A stretch of 62,466 nucleotides of DNA from positions 1-62,466 of the forward strand of contig MERI01000056.1 of NCBI GenBank assembly GCA_001772005.1. The letters are read 5' to 3'. The notes beneath the pieces are model-generated. The model was not told where the DNA came from and made no database searches. It was given only the letters and a program-made list of their open reading frames with translations. Below, piece after piece: positions 33,320 to 42,092 of this stretch (the first letter of the stretch is position 1; the number at the start of each line of letters is the position of its first letter). This stretch comes from Betaproteobacteria bacterium RIFCSPLOWO2_12_FULL_62_58 (lineage in GTDB: Bacteria; Pseudomonadota; Gammaproteobacteria; Burkholderiales; SG8-41). Position numbers and translations under genes: made by a program.

Positions 33320-34257
33320 AAGATCACGGCCACGAGCACGAGCAGCAGCAGGGCCGCTGTGGCGTTGTGCGCGAGAACGGCGAAGAGCGGCGGTTGCAGG
33401 TGGAGCGCCGTGATCCCGAGCGCGAGTTGTACGGCGATCGCCGCGATCAGCCTTCTTGACCAGACCGCCATCCGTTCCTTTCGCCGCAGCAGCACGATGG
33501 CGAGCCCGATCAGATAAACGGCAACACCCGCCGCGCCGAAACGGTGTGCCATGTGCAGCGCCTGGCGCCCTGGGTCCGGCGCGAGCGCCGTGGTGGAAGG
33601 CGGGCTTGCTTCGCGCCAGGGATCTAAGCCGGCAAGCGACCAGTCGCGCGGCCACCACGCTCCGTTGCAATCAGGAAACGTGGTGCAACTCGTGAGCGCG
33701 TAATGGGCGCTCACCAGCCCGCCCAGGCTGATCTGCGCCACCAGCAGCACGAGCCCTAAGCCAGCCGACATCGTGATCATGCGATCCGCCTTTGGAACCG
33801 TTGCGGTCATGGTGACCTGCAACCGCAACCAACACAGGAGCGCCAGCATCGTCATGCCGCCGAGGAGGTTGCCGAGAGTGACTGCCGGAAGATGGGTGCC
33901 GGTCGTCGCCCGCCCCAGTAACGCGAGCAATACCGTGAGCACGGCGAGCAGCGCGGCGACCAGTGCCTGTGCGGGCCATTGCCGGCCAAGGCTCCAGCAG
34001 ACGACGGCGATCAGCACCACCAGAAAGCCTACGGCAGAAGCCGCGATGCGGTGCGTGCCGCGCACGAGGGATGCGAGCGGGTCAGCCGCGGCGGTCGCCG
34101 CGCCGTAGCACGCCGGCCAGTCGGCACAGCCGAGCCCGGCCTGCGTGAGCCTGAGATAAGCGCTCGCGATGATCACCACGAACACGAGTCCCATCGCGAT
34201 CGCGCTGACGCGCGCGATGAGCCGCGCCGCGGCGTCGAGCCTAGTGTTGTGAATCAT
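33280..34257 (-). CDS. ctaA: Heme A synthase (CtaA/COX15), short form
   Basis: A 325-residue protein with eight predicted transmembrane helices. It oxidises heme O to heme A for cytochrome oxidases. Conserved histidines lie in SLVRGTHRIAASAV and MAHRFGAAGVAVYL, with another in VLAHNATAAL. A cysteine pair lies in GLGCADWPACYG. It is one of two CtaA genes in the window. The start codons lie inside the left end of a 176-bp MITE (34241-34416), so this start may be recent. It overlaps the convergent DUF2249 gene by 40 nt. Confidence 0.85.
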   Translation of the reverse strand: MIHNTRLDAAARLIARVSAIAMGLVFVVIIASAYLRLTQAGLGCADWPACYGAATAAADPLASLVRGTHRIAASAVGFLVVLIAVVCWSLGRQWPAQALVAALLAVLTVLLALLGRATTGTHLPAVTLGNLLGGMTMLALLCWLRLQVTMTATVPKADRMITMSAGLGLVLLVAQISLGGLVSAHYALTSCTTFPDCNGAWWPRDWSLAGLDPWREASPPSTTALAPDPGRQALHMAHRFGAAGVAVYLIGLAIVLLRRKERMAVWSRRLIAAIAVQLALGITALHLQPPLFAVLAHNATAALLLLVLVAVIFQSRSAEVASVSA

Positions 34258-34416
34258 TATTTCGATGCAGAATCCCTGGAGCCCCTCGTGTCGAAAACGT
34301 GTAGGTCAGGTTGCTGCATTGACAGCTACCTGACGCCAAGTTGACGTCGGGGAACGCTGCGCGCACCCCGACCTACGTCCAAAATTCTGCGGTGAATTAG
34401 CGACTCAGGACACTAG
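34241..34416. mobile_element. 176-bp MITE-like element, copy 1
   Basis: Bounded by CTAG on both sides with imperfect inverted ends (TAGTGTtgtGAaTC and TAGTGTccTGAGTC). The inside is closely similar to 61929-62104, which has exactly the same length. One end holds the first codons of ctaA; the other provides the TAG stop of the oxidase-like gene at 34413-35813. No transposase gene is present. Confidence 0.75.
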
Positions 34417-35813
34417 CCAATGGTAGAACCACCACCGCCCATACCGTCGCGCGGCGCGGCAGGTCCGCGCCACATCGCCTGCACCACGATCACCAGAAAC
34501 AGCAGTCCGCCCGCTACTGCGACCAGCCCACCCAGCCCCATTATGCCCATGGCCACGATTTCCTCCGTGCCTCTCAACACCTGCGCCGCCCCCGCCACCT
34601 TGCGCTGCACCCCGTAGCCGCCGGACCAGACCAGGCCGATGACGTGCAGCAACTGCCCGCTGCCATAGAGATAGGGCTGCAGCGTTGCGAGGCGCGGCGC
34701 CGGCTCGCGGTAACCCAAGCGCGGCAGCAGCAGGTAAACCGCGCCCATCAGCGCGAGGGTTACGCCGACGATGGAACCATGATAATGCGCCGGAATCTTG
34801 ACGTTGCTGCCCTCGATCGTGAAGCCGATGATGCCGCCGATTCCGAACAGCGCCATCGAGCACACCAAGGCGGCGCGCAGCGGCCGCGCCGAGGCGCTGA
34901 CCGCGTCGCCGCGCATGAGACCCCATATTACGGCGAGCCCGAGCGGCACGATGGCGAGCCCCCCGCCGAATTGCATCACCCAGGTGAAAAGCTTGCGATA
35001 TTCGACCGACGTCACGCCCCACGCGAGATAGATGATCGGCGCCACGAATACGGACGCGAGCCCCACGCCGAACAGCAGGACGGTCACGCGCGGCGTGAGC
35101 GGCATGCGCGCGCCGCACGTGGTAGCGAGCCACAGCCAGGCCACCAGCATCAGCAGCGTGTAGGTGAACTGCACCACGTGCCCGGCGCCCCAGAACAGGA
35201 TGTCGTAGTACCCCCGCGCCGGCAGACCATGGGGTACCGTCAGCCATGACCATACCAGTGCGATCACGGCCATCGCCGCCGCCACCGCTGCGGTGTTGAG
35301 CCCAAAACGCAACGCCCCCGCACCGTCGATGCGCACCCCGACCCGCGGCGCCGCGGCGAGGCTCCTCAGCACGAGCAGCACGAAACCAGCCAGGAATACG
35401 ACAAGTCCTGCCAGAAACAACGCGTCATCGAGCACCGGCACGTAGTTGCTCATGATCGCCGCGCCGCGGCCTGAAAACGGGGCGACGCAGATGATCGCAG
35501 TCCCGGCCGCCGCCAGCCCGAGGGCCGTCCATCCGACGGCGACGAAACGGCCGCTGCTGTTGATGCTCCAGAACACGCCGCCGAGCGCAAGAAACCACAC
35601 CAGCACCGACAAATCGACGTGCACCACCAGCGCGACGTGGAAGAAATCGACCAGCGGAAAAACGTGCTGGAAATACGGCGTGCGGGAAGCGACCAGCAGG
35701 ATCGAAAAAATTCCGGAGCCGATGAGCGAAGCGAGTCCCAGCATCAACCAGCCGGCGGCGAGCGCGGCGCGGCTGTCGGCGGGAACCGCCAGTTCGTATC
35801 GTGTTTCCGGCAT
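34413..35813 (-). CDS. Degenerate heme-copper oxidase subunit I-like protein
   Basis: A 466-residue protein with about 12 transmembrane helices and a heme-copper oxidase/NorB-like fold. Candidate low-spin heme ligands are His65 (LVVHVDLSV) and His345, with the high-spin ligand at His343 (IPAHYHGS). His212 (WGAGHVVQF) sits at the first CuB position. The helix VII His-His pair is absent (segment GVTSVEYRKLFTWVM), so a normal CuB site cannot form. The stop codon is supplied by the MITE. It lies 18 nt downstream of the cytochrome b-ferredoxin-MvhD gene in a likely four-gene operon. It may be an electron-transfer or NO-binding subunit rather than an oxidase. Confidence 0.75.
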   Translation of the reverse strand: MPETRYELAVPADSRAALAAGWLMLGLASLIGSGIFSILLVASRTPYFQHVFPLVDFFHVALVVHVDLSVLVWFLALGGVFWSINSSGRFVAVGWTALGLAAAGTAIICVAPFSGRGAAIMSNYVPVLDDALFLAGLVVFLAGFVLLVLRSLAAAPRVGVRIDGAGALRFGLNTAAVAAAMAVIALVWSWLTVPHGLPARGYYDILFWGAGHVVQFTYTLLMLVAWLWLATTCGARMPLTPRVTVLLFGVGLASVFVAPIIYLAWGVTSVEYRKLFTWVMQFGGGLAIVPLGLAVIWGLMRGDAVSASARPLRAALVCSMALFGIGGIIGFTIEGSNVKIPAHYHGSIVGVTLALMGAVYLLLPRLGYREPAPRLATLQPYLYGSGQLLHVIGLVWSGGYGVQRKVAGAAQVLRGTEEIVAMGIMGLGGLVAVAGGLLFLVIVVQAMWRGPAAPRDGMGGGGSTIG

Positions 35814-35831
35814 GCGGCGCTTATTCTACCG

Positions 35832-37472
35832 TCAGCCACGCGTGCCGTCGCGCCGCAGGCGCAGCCGCTGCGGCGGAATCGCGACGCGGGCCGGCAGCGT
35901 CGCTAGCGCTGCGCGGAACTGCGCGAGCGCGTGCGCCAGCGCCGTTTCCTCGCCCGCCCCGAACCCTGCCACCCGCAAACGCTCGTGGGGAACGTTAGGA
36001 CGCAGGTGCGGCTCACGCCGGCGATTGAGCCGCTGCTCGGTCCACACGTTGCCGTAGCGATACGCGCAGTCGGCCTCGCGGCAACCGGTGACGAGAACGC
36101 CGTCGGCGCCGCTGCGCAGCGCGTATTCGATGAACGACGGCGGCAGCATGCCGATGCACAGAAGGCTTAAAACGGTCACACCCGGTCCCGTCACGCTGCG
36201 CGTATCGGCGGCGCAGTCGCAGCCGAACACGATGACCCGCGGCGCGGCGTCGCGCCGCGCGAGCGCACGCTCGAGATCGGCGCGCAGCGCGTTGACCGGC
36301 AACTGCGGCATGTCGATGCCGGTCACCAGTTGCTCGTTGCAGCGGAACGGCGTCGAGGACGGGCACGCGCCGGCGCAGATGCCGCAGCTCGCGCACAAGC
36401 CGGCAATCACCACCGCGTGTTGCTGGCCCGGCCTTGCGCCGGCGCGCGGCTGCATCACCACCGCCGCATACGGGCAATCGGCGAAACAGCGGCCGCAGCC
36501 GTTGCAGTTCGCAAGATCGACTCGGGCCACGGGCGTCGGCGCGGAACGCGTGAGCCAGGGCAACAGCGCAAGCGCGAGTGTCACGCCGCCGGCCAGCGCC
36601 CACAGCGCGCCCGCCGAAACCCGGTCGAGCATCGGGTAAAACAGCAGATAGAACCAGTCGAGCTCAAGCGGCGCGGGCGCCTGCGCCAGATCGGCGGGCG
36701 GGTGGCTCACCGCGGGCTTGGCCAGCGAGAGCACGAGCAACGCGGCAAACGTGCCCCAGGCGAGCGCGCGCGAAGGCACGGTGTCGGCGTGATCGACACG
36801 CTGCACGTGCACGAACATGCCGAGCAGCAGCGCGAGCGGGATGCCGATGTGGAGGAAAATCAGCAGCGTGAACACGCGGTCGCTCAGCGCCGCAGCGGTG
36901 AGAAAATTGCGTGTCAGCAGCTCGGCGAACAACGGCAACCAGTCGAGCCACTCGGTGGTGGCGATCGCCACGTACTGCGCCAGCCGGTCCCACACCAGCC
37001 AATAGCCGCCGATCCCCGAAGCGTACATGAGCCACAGCAGCGGCACGCCCGTAAGCCACGAGAACCAGCGGAAGCCGGCGTAACGGCCGTGGACGAATTC
37101 CTTGGCGAGGTGCAGCACGACGACGACGACCAGGGCATCCGAAGCGTAGCGGTGCAGGCTGCGCATCACGCCGCCGGCATACCATTGGCCGCGCGTCAGA
37201 TACTCGACCGACTCGTAGGCGCCCCTCACCGAGGTGTCGAAAAACACGTAGAGATAGATACCGGTGGCGGCGGCGATCCAGAACAGGAAAAACCCGAGCG
37301 CCCCCAGATGCCGCCACGGATTGGCTGCGGCGCCGAAGGCGCGGTCGAAACCGGCTTCGATGCGGTGCAGCGCGTGCAACGTTGCCGCTCGCAGTCTCCC
37401 CGCAACCAGTCCACCGCCGGCCTCAGCGCGCATCAGCGTGGCGTCCCCGCGCACTGCGGCTGCGGATTTCAC
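35832..37472 (-). CDS. Cytochrome b / ferredoxin / MvhD-like fusion protein
   Basis: A 546-residue fusion. Residues about 30-290 are a cytochrome b N-terminal domain (PetB-like) with two H-x13-H pairs for two hemes b: the first in SLHRYASDAL, the second in FLHIGIPLAL. Two [4Fe-4S] ferredoxin motifs follow: CNGCGRCFADCP (near residue 325) and CASCGICAGACP (near 360). Residues about 400-500 (FGCDCAAD, LLCIGMLPPSF, GADGVLVTGCREADCAY, YGN) match the MvhD/HdrA-associated [2Fe-2S] subunit family. The domain order suggests electrons move between the quinone pool and a soluble low-potential partner. It overlaps the next upstream gene by 4 nt. I know of no characterised protein with this architecture. 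Confidence 0.85.
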   Translation of the reverse strand: MKSAAAVRGDATLMRAEAGGGLVAGRLRAATLHALHRIEAGFDRAFGAAANPWRHLGALGFFLFWIAAATGIYLYVFFDTSVRGAYESVEYLTRGQWYAGGVMRSLHRYASDALVVVVVLHLAKEFVHGRYAGFRWFSWLTGVPLLWLMYASGIGGYWLVWDRLAQYVAIATTEWLDWLPLFAELLTRNFLTAAALSDRVFTLLIFLHIGIPLALLLGMFVHVQRVDHADTVPSRALAWGTFAALLVLSLAKPAVSHPPADLAQAPAPLELDWFYLLFYPMLDRVSAGALWALAGGVTLALALLPWLTRSAPTPVARVDLANCNGCGRCFADCPYAAVVMQPRAGARPGQQHAVVIAGLCASCGICAGACPSSTPFRCNEQLVTGIDMPQLPVNALRADLERALARRDAAPRVIVFGCDCAADTRSVTGPGVTVLSLLCIGMLPPSFIEYALRSGADGVLVTGCREADCAYRYGNVWTEQRLNRRREPHLRPNVPHERLRVAGFGAGEETALAHALAQFRAALATLPARVAIPPQRLRLRRDGTRG

Positions 37473-37972
37473 AGCGTCAAGACGAAGCCGCCCTGCGCGG
37501 CAACGAAATCGATCACCAGCACACGCCCGGGCTTGAGTTCAAGTGTCGCCTCGCGCACATGATTGAAATCGCCCGCGACGCGATCCTTGAGCCGGGCGAC
37601 GACGCGATGCGTGCCGGCGGCGATCGGAAAGCGCTGATAAACGGTCGCTGCGCCATCCCTGGTGAACCCGGAGGGCGGCACCAGCGCCTGGTAAATCAGC
37701 TTGCCGTCGATTTCCAGCTCGATGGCCACGGGTGAGCGTTCGCGCGGACAGTCCAGCGGCGCGCGCATGTTGGGCGGCAGCTTGGCCAGTTCCTGCGGCG
37801 TGCGCTGGCGGCACTCACCGATGCGCTGCGCGGCGTGGCTGAACGAGAGCCGGATCAGGGCCTGGTCGGCGCCGAGATGGCGATAGTGAGGCGAGGTCGA
37901 AAAATACCCGACCAGCACCATGAACGGCACGTAAAGCAGCGCCTGTGCAATAAACCGTAACGCCGTACTCAC
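37469..37972 (-). CDS. Small membrane-anchored protein between two cytochrome b fusions
   Basis: A 167-residue protein with one N-terminal transmembrane helix (about residues 8-24) and a beta-rich domain predicted to face the periplasm (VAIELEIDGKLIYQALVPPSG, quoted in part as IELEIDGKLIYQAL; GTHRVVARLKDR). It overlaps both neighbours by 4 nt, so all three are translationally coupled. Two cysteines (ECRQR, DCPRE) could form a disulfide. I do not recognise a family; an assembly or stabilising subunit is the simplest guess. Confidence 0.75.
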   Translation of the reverse strand: MSTALRFIAQALLYVPFMVLVGYFSTSPHYRHLGADQALIRLSFSHAAQRIGECRQRTPQELAKLPPNMRAPLDCPRERSPVAIELEIDGKLIYQALVPPSGFTRDGAATVYQRFPIAAGTHRVVARLKDRVAGDFNHVREATLELKPGRVLVIDFVAAQGGFVLTL

Positions 37973-39912
37973 GGTGCGCCTCCCAGCCGCACCATGTCAG
38001 CTTGCGGCGCCGCGGTCTTGAGGTGCGGCACGAGCTTGAACGCATCTGAAAAGCAGTCATCCTGCGTAAGACCGTGGGCCATGAACGCCGGGTGCGCCGC
38101 CGCGACCATCGCCGCCGAGCCGCACGCGTAGATCTGGTACTGGCGCAGGTCGGGAAAGTCCTGCAGGATCGCCTCGTGCACCAGCCCGGTGCGGCCGGTC
38201 CAGTTATCTTCGCGTTTCGGCTCGGACAGGACCGGCACGAACTTGAAGTTGTCGTGCTCCTGCTCCCAGCGCCGCGGCAACGCGCCGAGATACAGGTCCT
38301 TGAGCGTTCGGACGCCCCAGTAGAGGACCATCTTGCGCTTCATGCCGGTGCGGAACGCGTATTCCACCATGCTTTTCACAGGCGCAAATCCGGTCGCGCC
38401 GGCGACAAAGATGATCGGCTTCCTGCTGTCCTCGCGCAGGAAAAACGAGCCGAGCGGACCCTCGAAGCGCACGACATCGCCCTCCTTCATCGCGGTAAAC
38501 ACGTGGGTGGTGAAGCGCCCGCCGTGGATCCAGCGCATCTGCAGCTCGATCAGTTCGGCTTCCTGCGGCGCGGTGGCGAACGAGAAGCTGCGCCGCTCGC
38601 CGTCCGCGAGAACGATGTTGATGTACTGGCCGGCGTAGAAGCGGAGCGCGCCGGCGTCCTCGAGCTTGAGGAACACCTGCATCACGTCCTCCGAGAGCCG
38701 CGCCATCCGGTGCACGCGCGCCGTGTAGGTCCGGACGGGAATGCCGCCCGGGGTGCTCACCGGCACATATTCGATCTCGACATCCGACAGCGGCGTGGCG
38801 CAGCAGAAGAGAGCCTTGCCCTCGCGCTTCTCGGCATCGGTCAGCACGCTCGGCTGGTAGGCGCCATAATCGACCGCGCCATACAGGATGTGGCCTTTAC
38901 ACACGCCGCAGCCACCGTTGCGACACTCGAACGGCAGCGCAAGGCCCTCGCGCAGCCCCGCATCGAGGATGGTCTCGCCTTCCCTCACCGGCGCGATGCG
39001 GTTGTCCGGATGCGCCAGGACGTGAAACACCCTGCCCTTGCGCGCGAGCCTGGGCGGCAGCCACGGCAGCAGGAAAAGCAGCGCGGTAGCGCCCCCCACC
39101 AGCAGCCACGCCTCGCCCGGCGACCAGCGGTAGATCAGCGCGTAGACCGGGAGATAGAACCAGTCGAACTCAATCGTCGTCACCGCCGCGGCGAGATCCG
39201 CCTGTTCCTGGCTGAGAGCGGGCTTGAGCAATGACAGCACGGTGAGCGCCGCGATCACGGTCGCCATGATCGGCCGCGGCGGGTTGGTCCTGGCGCTCGG
39301 CACCCGCTGCGTGTGCACCCACAGCAGGGCGAGCGTAGCGAGCGGAATGCCGATGTGGATAAAGGAAAGCAGCGAGAACAGCCGGTCGTTGACGCTGCCG
39401 GCGTAGATGAAATTGCGGATCAGCGCGCCCTTGAACATCGGCAGCCAGTCGAACCACTCGGCGGTGGCGATCACCACGAATTGCGCCAGACGGTCCCACG
39501 GCAGCATGTAGCCATTGATGCCGGCGGCGTAGACCAGCCACAGCAACACCACGCCGGTCACCCACGAAAACCAGCGGAAGCTGCGGTAGCGATCGAAGGT
39601 GAAGTGGCGCACCAGGTGCAACAGCATGGTAAGCACCATCGCGTCCGATGCGTAGCGGTGAAGGCTGCGCATCACTCCGCCCAGGTACCACTGTTGGAGG
39701 GTCAGGTGCTCGACGGAGGCGTAGGCCTCATTGACGCCGGTCTCGAAAAACGCGTAGAGGTAAAGGCCGCTTGCGACCACCACCCAGAACATCAGGTAGG
39801 AAATCGCTCCCACATAATAAAGCGGATTGAGGCGGTCGCCGAAAGCGAGGTTGAACAGGCTCTCGACACGCAGAAAAATCCATTGTCCGGCAAGCTGTAT
39901 GCGTCTCAGCAC
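37969..39912 (-). CDS. Cytochrome b / [2Fe-2S] ferredoxin / FAD-NAD(P)H reductase fusion protein
   Basis: A 647-residue fusion. Residues 1 to about 270 are a cytochrome b N-terminal domain closely similar to that of 35832-37472, with the same two H-x13-H pairs (SLHRYASDAM; FIHIGIPLAT). A plant-type [2Fe-2S] domain has CRNGGCGVC and a later CC. An FNR-type reductase completes the protein: RRSFSFATAP for FAD, GATGFAP for the pyridine nucleotide and a terminal CGS. It could couple NAD(P)H to hemes b and the quinone pool, or run in reverse. It is the first gene of the operon and an FNR-type promoter lies about 300 nt upstream. Confidence 0.87.
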   Translation of the reverse strand: MLRRIQLAGQWIFLRVESLFNLAFGDRLNPLYYVGAISYLMFWVVVASGLYLYAFFETGVNEAYASVEHLTLQQWYLGGVMRSLHRYASDAMVLTMLLHLVRHFTFDRYRSFRWFSWVTGVVLLWLVYAAGINGYMLPWDRLAQFVVIATAEWFDWLPMFKGALIRNFIYAGSVNDRLFSLLSFIHIGIPLATLALLWVHTQRVPSARTNPPRPIMATVIAALTVLSLLKPALSQEQADLAAAVTTIEFDWFYLPVYALIYRWSPGEAWLLVGGATALLFLLPWLPPRLARKGRVFHVLAHPDNRIAPVREGETILDAGLREGLALPFECRNGGCGVCKGHILYGAVDYGAYQPSVLTDAEKREGKALFCCATPLSDVEIEYVPVSTPGGIPVRTYTARVHRMARLSEDVMQVFLKLEDAGALRFYAGQYINIVLADGERRSFSFATAPQEAELIELQMRWIHGGRFTTHVFTAMKEGDVVRFEGPLGSFFLREDSRKPIIFVAGATGFAPVKSMVEYAFRTGMKRKMVLYWGVRTLKDLYLGALPRRWEQEHDNFKFVPVLSEPKREDNWTGRTGLVHEAILQDFPDLRQYQIYACGSAAMVAAAHPAFMAHGLTQDDCFSDAFKLVPHLKTAAPQADMVRLGGAP

Positions 39913-40045
39913 TGAGAACTACCTCTTGATCCTTGCATAATCGACTAACAAATGAATGTCGTCCTCGCGAAGCCTGCCCTCGAATGCTTTGATCGGGGGG
40001 CGGGGACCCATACTGAGCTACCACGAAGCGCGATGCATGGTATGG

Positions 40046-40065
40046 ATTCCCGTTTCCACGGGAAT
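40046..40065. repeat. Short dispersed hairpin
   Basis: ATTCCCG pairs with CGGGAAT around a 6-nt loop, flanked by GG and GAC. Hairpins of this type are scattered in many proteobacterial genomes; only one is seen here. Confidence 0.5.
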
Positions 40066-40212
40066 GACATCGACCTATTACGACTGTTAGCCAATTATGC
40101 AAAGCTCGATAATACGGCGCGCCCGGCATCGGCATCGCAAACCGCACGCCGACCTCGCGCGCAGGCACGGCGGCGGCCGCGCACCATCAAATATGCTGCG
40201 CCTAATTAAATT

Positions 40213-40254
40213 AGTTTAGCGCCGAAGCGCTGAAACGGGATTGATGTGAATCAA
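40213..40254 (-). promoter_or_regulatory. FNR-type promoter of the cytochrome b fusion operon
   Basis: TTGATgtgaATCAA (40241-40254) is a perfect consensus box. On the minus strand TAAACT (40218-40213) follows exactly 22 nt after it. The plus direction would lead only into the 3' end of the SCO gene, so the minus direction is favoured. The leader would be about 295 nt. Confidence 0.6.
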
Positions 40255-40266
40255 GGGCGGGAACGG

Positions 40267-41148
40267 TCAGCGGCCGTGCGGCCTGCGCCACCACTCCCTC
40301 AGCAGAAATAACAGCGTGCCGCCGATCACCGTGAGTCCCGCGAAGATCTCGATAAACAAGGCGTAATTCAGCCGGTATTTACCCGACGCAGGGTCGTAAA
40401 CCGTGCACAGCACGCGAATCTTGTCGAGCAACTGCACAACGCTCAATTCCCGCGGCGAGGAGCCCGTCACAAGCTCCCGCAGCGGCTCGACGAGCAGCGG
40501 CAACTCGAAGCGGTCACCGTAAACCTGGCGATACACCCTGCCCGCCGCATCGACCACGGTGACCTGCGCGATGTGGTCAAAACCGCCGGTCGTCGCGGCA
40601 TAACTGAAGCCGAAATCGCGGGCCAGTTGCGCGACCGTTTCGGCGTGCGCGCCCGCAAACTCCCAGTTCGGCGCCCGAACGCCCTGGCGACGCGCGAAGT
40701 CCGCCATCGCCAGCGGCGAATCATGGGGCGCGTTGAAGCCGATGGTCAGCGTCGCGAAGCTGTCCGCGCCCAGCGTGCGCTGCGCCTGGCTGACCGCCTG
40801 TGACAGGAATTGGACGGAGGTCGGACACACGTGGCTGCAGCCGGTGTAAATGAAATTGACCAGCAGCGGCTTGCCGCGATATTGAGCGAGACGGATGCGC
40901 CGTCCGGCGCGGTCCGTCACTTCGTAATCGCCGACCGGTTTGCCGATCACGCCCTGGCTCAACCTGACCGCGGCGTCCTGGTCCAATGCGACTGGGCCCA
41001 CCGCAGCCCCCATCGCCACGTTCTGCGCCGGCGGGGAGACTTGATGCCCCACAGCCGATGCCCCCGCCCCGTCGCTCGCGCCGAGGCCGGCCGGCAATCC
41101 GAGCACCACGGCCGCCAACCCGGGTTGGAAAATCGTGCGCCACAGCAT
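40267..41148 (-). CDS. SCO1/SenC-family copper protein
   Basis: A 293-residue protein with a signal peptide and a thioredoxin-like domain. The copper-binding motif CSHVCPTS (near residue 104) and the partner His in GGFDHIAQ are both present. An unusual C-terminal transmembrane helix (YALFIEIFAGLTVIGGTLL) anchors it. The family delivers copper to the CuA site of heme-copper enzymes. It is the last gene of the oxidase-type operon, 16 nt after ctaB, and the CuA subunit is encoded two genes upstream. Confidence 0.88.
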   Translation of the reverse strand: MLWRTIFQPGLAAVVLGLPAGLGASDGAGASAVGHQVSPPAQNVAMGAAVGPVALDQDAAVRLSQGVIGKPVGDYEVTDRAGRRIRLAQYRGKPLLVNFIYTGCSHVCPTSVQFLSQAVSQAQRTLGADSFATLTIGFNAPHDSPLAMADFARRQGVRAPNWEFAGAHAETVAQLARDFGFSYAATTGGFDHIAQVTVVDAAGRVYRQVYGDRFELPLLVEPLRELVTGSSPRELSVVQLLDKIRVLCTVYDPASGKYRLNYALFIEIFAGLTVIGGTLLFLLREWWRRPHGR

Positions 41149-41164
41149 GTCGCTCAGCGCTCCC

Positions 41165-42070
41165 TCACGCCAGCAACGCGCGATCGACGATCGAGGCAGT
41201 CAGCAGCAGCGCGAGCTGGAGCAGCGAGGCGTGGAAGCAGCGCATCGCCGTGGCGCGTGAAGGCACGCGCACCATCTCGACGTTGCGCGCGATGAACAGC
41301 GTGCCGCCGGCAATGGCTCCGGCAAGATAAATCCAGCCCATGCCGAAAAACGCCGGAAGCGCGGACACCGCCACCAGCGCGACGGTGTTGGCGAGGATGA
41401 CGCGGGCCGTGCGCGCGTTGCCGATCAGCACCGGCAGCATCGGCACGCCGGCGGCGGCATAGTCCTCGCGGTACGCCATCGCGAGGCACCAGAAATGGGA
41501 CGGCGTCCACAGAAATAACACCACGGCGAGCACGATCGCCACCACGCCGAGATCCGGTGTGACCGCTGCCGCGCCGGCCAGCACTGCGAAGCTTCCGGCC
41601 AGGCCGCCAATCACGATGTTGAACCAAGTGCGGCGTTTCAGCCACACGGTATAGACGATCGCGTAAAAGAACGCGCCGAGAAATACGAAGAGCGCCGCGA
41701 GCGAATTGAGCGCCAGCGCGGCCGACGCAACCGATCCCGCGAGCATGAGGGCAATCAGCCACAACCATCCGGCATTGGGCGCCAGCGCGCCGGTCACGAA
41801 CGGCCGCCCGCGGGTACGCGCCATGCGCCGGTCGAGGTCCACTTCGTAATACTGGTTGAAGGCACCCGCGGCGGCGGAAGCGATCAGGACCGCGAATCCC
41901 AGCGCCGCGATCTCTGCCGCCCCGAGCGCGCGCCCCGGCGTTACCGCGATACCGGCGAGCGCGGTAAAGGCGATCGCGACGCCGATCCTGAGCTTGAACA
42001 GATTCAGCCCTTGCCTGATTGCCGCACCCACGCCGCCCTCGCTCACCACGGTTGACTGCACCGTACTCAC
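41165..42070 (-). CDS. ctaB: Protoheme IX farnesyltransferase (heme O synthase)
   Basis: A 301-residue prenyltransferase with about nine transmembrane helices. The polyprenyl-diphosphate motif NQYYEVDLDRRMARTRGRP and the second loop with YTVWLKRRTWFNI are typical. It converts heme B to heme O, the precursor of heme A. It lies 22 nt after the subunit I gene, so the heme-copper enzyme of this operon may carry heme O or A. Confidence 0.93.
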   Translation of the reverse strand: MSTVQSTVVSEGGVGAAIRQGLNLFKLRIGVAIAFTALAGIAVTPGRALGAAEIAALGFAVLIASAAAGAFNQYYEVDLDRRMARTRGRPFVTGALAPNAGWLWLIALMLAGSVASAALALNSLAALFVFLGAFFYAIVYTVWLKRRTWFNIVIGGLAGSFAVLAGAAAVTPDLGVVAIVLAVVLFLWTPSHFWCLAMAYREDYAAAGVPMLPVLIGNARTARVILANTVALVAVSALPAFFGMGWIYLAGAIAGGTLFIARNVEMVRVPSRATAMRCFHASLLQLALLLTASIVDRALLA

Positions 42071-42092
42071 GGTCGCCCGTCACGCACTGTCA

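Larger units (their letters stand above)
39913..40266. other. Intergenic leader with FNR promoter and hairpin
   Basis: No gene is seen. The minus-strand FNR-type promoter lies at 40213-40254. A common ATTCCCG...CGGGAAT hairpin lies at 40046-40065. The rest reads as untranslated leader with no conserved motif recognised. Confidence 0.5.

Noticed and set aside
36330..37562. Long plus-strand frame (410 residues) opposite the cytochrome b-ferredoxin-MvhD gene
   Set aside because: Arg/Ala/Gln-rich low-complexity product with no motif; it is the antisense shadow of a GC-rich gene that has clear domains.
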